Shown here one piece after another: positions 7,201 through 7,868 of a DNA stretch of 7,868 nt. Both the position numbers and the translations under genes were made by a program. The DNA lies in NCBI GenBank assembly GCA_029212955.1, contig JARGOW010000154.1, forward strand, positions 1 through 7,868. Reading direction: 5' to 3'. The notes beneath the pieces were generated by a model that was not told where the DNA came from, searched no databases, and saw only the letters and a program-made list of their open reading frames with translations. Origin of the DNA: Planctomycetota bacterium. GTDB lineage: Bacteria; Planctomycetota; UBA1135; GCA-002686595. Position 1 is the stretch's first letter. The number at the start of each line of letters is the position of its first letter.

Positions 7201-7868
7201 ATGTCCATCACCCAAGATACCCCCGTCGGCACCATCGCTGCTGAATACCCGCTCGCCACCCGCGTCTTCGCCAGGCACCAGATCGACTTCTGTTGCGGCG
7301 GCGGGGTTCCCCTGGCCACGGTTTGCACCAAGCACAAGATCGATGTGGATCAAGTACTGGCCGAGCTGAACACCGAAATCAGCAATACAGGGGATAAGGA
7401 CCCCTCGCGCTGGGACACCGCCCCCATTCCCGAGCTGATCGATCACTTGCTCAAGGATTTCCACGCGCCCCAAAGCGAGGAGCTCGACCGCATCCTGGCC
7501 ATGACCCAAAAGGTCCACGCGGTCCATGGAGACAAGGATCAAACCACGTTCGATGAATTGCTCAAAACGGTCACCCTCATGCATGGGGACCTGGCCCAGC
7601 ATTTCCTCAAGGAGGAGCAGATCCTGTTCCCCGCCATTCTGGAAGGCAACGGCGCCACCGCCGCCATGGGCCCCATCCCCGTCATGGAAAGCGAGCACGA
7701 GGAAGTCGGTGAAATGCTGCGCACCATCCGTCGCCTCACCAACGACTACACCGTTCCCGAAGGCGCCTGCAACACCTGGACCGCCCTCTGGCACGCCCTC
7801 GCCGACATCGAACGCGGCCTACACCTGCACATCCACCTGGAAAACAACGTGCTGCACAACCGAGTCCG
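7201..7868 (+). CDS. ytfE: Iron-sulfur cluster repair di-iron protein (RIC; YtfE/ScdA/DnrN family), 3'-truncated
   Basis: A cytoplasmic di-iron protein that restores iron-sulfur clusters damaged by nitric oxide or oxidants. The window holds 222 codons and runs off the right edge. E. coli YtfE is 220 residues, and by alignment only about five codons are missing. Residues 1-60 are the ScdA N-terminal domain (DUF542) with the DFCCGGG motif, Cys31-Cys32. Residues about 75-220 are the hemerythrin-like four-helix bundle. Comparing with YtfE from memory, all di-iron ligands are kept: His88, His134, Glu138 (AQHFLKEEQILFP), His166 (VMESEHEEVGE), His210 and Glu214 (HIHLENNV), plus His109 matching YtfE His105. 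Further matches are GPIPVMESEHEE and the ACNTW segment. ATG 7201 is chosen because the protein then begins exactly like the family (DTPVGTIAAEYP). Just after LENNVL the usual FPR reads HNR. An FNR/DNR-like dyad lies upstream. Symbol given by family; scdA or dnrN are equally usable. Confidence 0.95.
   Translation, partial: MSITQDTPVGTIAAEYPLATRVFARHQIDFCCGGGVPLATVCTKHKIDVDQVLAELNTEISNTGDKDPSRWDTAPIPELIDHLLKDFHAPQSEELDRILAMTQKVHAVHGDKDQTTFDELLKTVTLMHGDLAQHFLKEEQILFPAILEGNGATAAMGPIPVMESEHEEVGEMLRTIRRLTNDYTVPEGACNTWTALWHALADIERGLHLHIHLENNVLHNRV

Noticed and set aside
6991..7794. N-terminal extension of the minus-strand gene by 268 codons (open frame to 7794)
   Set aside because: It lies antisense to the clearly real RIC gene and over the intergenic region, has no family resemblance, and sits before a good signal peptide starting at 6990 or 6975. 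A secreted protein would not carry it.

Overview
This is a GC-rich bacterial window with three protein-coding genes. Two are cut by the window edges, and no RNA genes, insertion sequences or CRISPR arrays are visible. The gene set suggests a GC-rich Gram-negative-type lineage, and I lean towards Planctomycetota or a relative. That is an inference from the style of the large alpha-2-macroglobulin (its C-terminus contains ALPAVASAMYVPEIQGNS) and of the secreted thioredoxin-fold/TPR protein. No phylogenetic marker is present to settle it.

Layout. (1) From the left edge to 4691 (+) lies most of a very large alpha-2-macroglobulin (A2M) family protein without its N-terminus. It keeps the MG2-type domain, a bait-like flexible linker, the A2M domain, an intact CLEQ thioester motif and the C-terminal domains. 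(2) Positions 4692-4800 separate two convergent genes. This gap holds a long, nearly perfect inverted repeat (4725-4763) and a shorter GC hairpin (4773-4790), probably a shared transcription end. (3) A secreted protein of about 729 residues runs on the minus strand from 6990 down to 4801. It has a signal peptide, a thioredoxin-like domain without a CxxC pair, a helical middle and a TPR-like C-terminus. (4) Positions 6991-7200 are a divergent intergenic region with a possible minus-strand -10 box, a small GC hairpin and an FNR/DNR-like dyad. (5) From 7201 to the right edge (+) is a nearly complete RIC protein (YtfE/ScdA/DnrN family, di-iron repair of iron-sulfur clusters), missing only its last few codons.

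The three genes do not form one operon: the first two converge and the last two diverge. The A2M and the thioredoxin/TPR protein are both expected to act outside the cytoplasm, the A2M as a protease trap. The RIC protein acts in the cytoplasm under nitrosative or oxidative stress. I see no evidence that they work as one system, and no clearly new multi-gene system. The most useful leads are the CxxC-less thioredoxin-fold protein with a CPRFGGVTCGEH motif, the bait-like region of the A2M, the convergent hairpin and the possible nitric-oxide/oxygen-responsive site ahead of the RIC gene.
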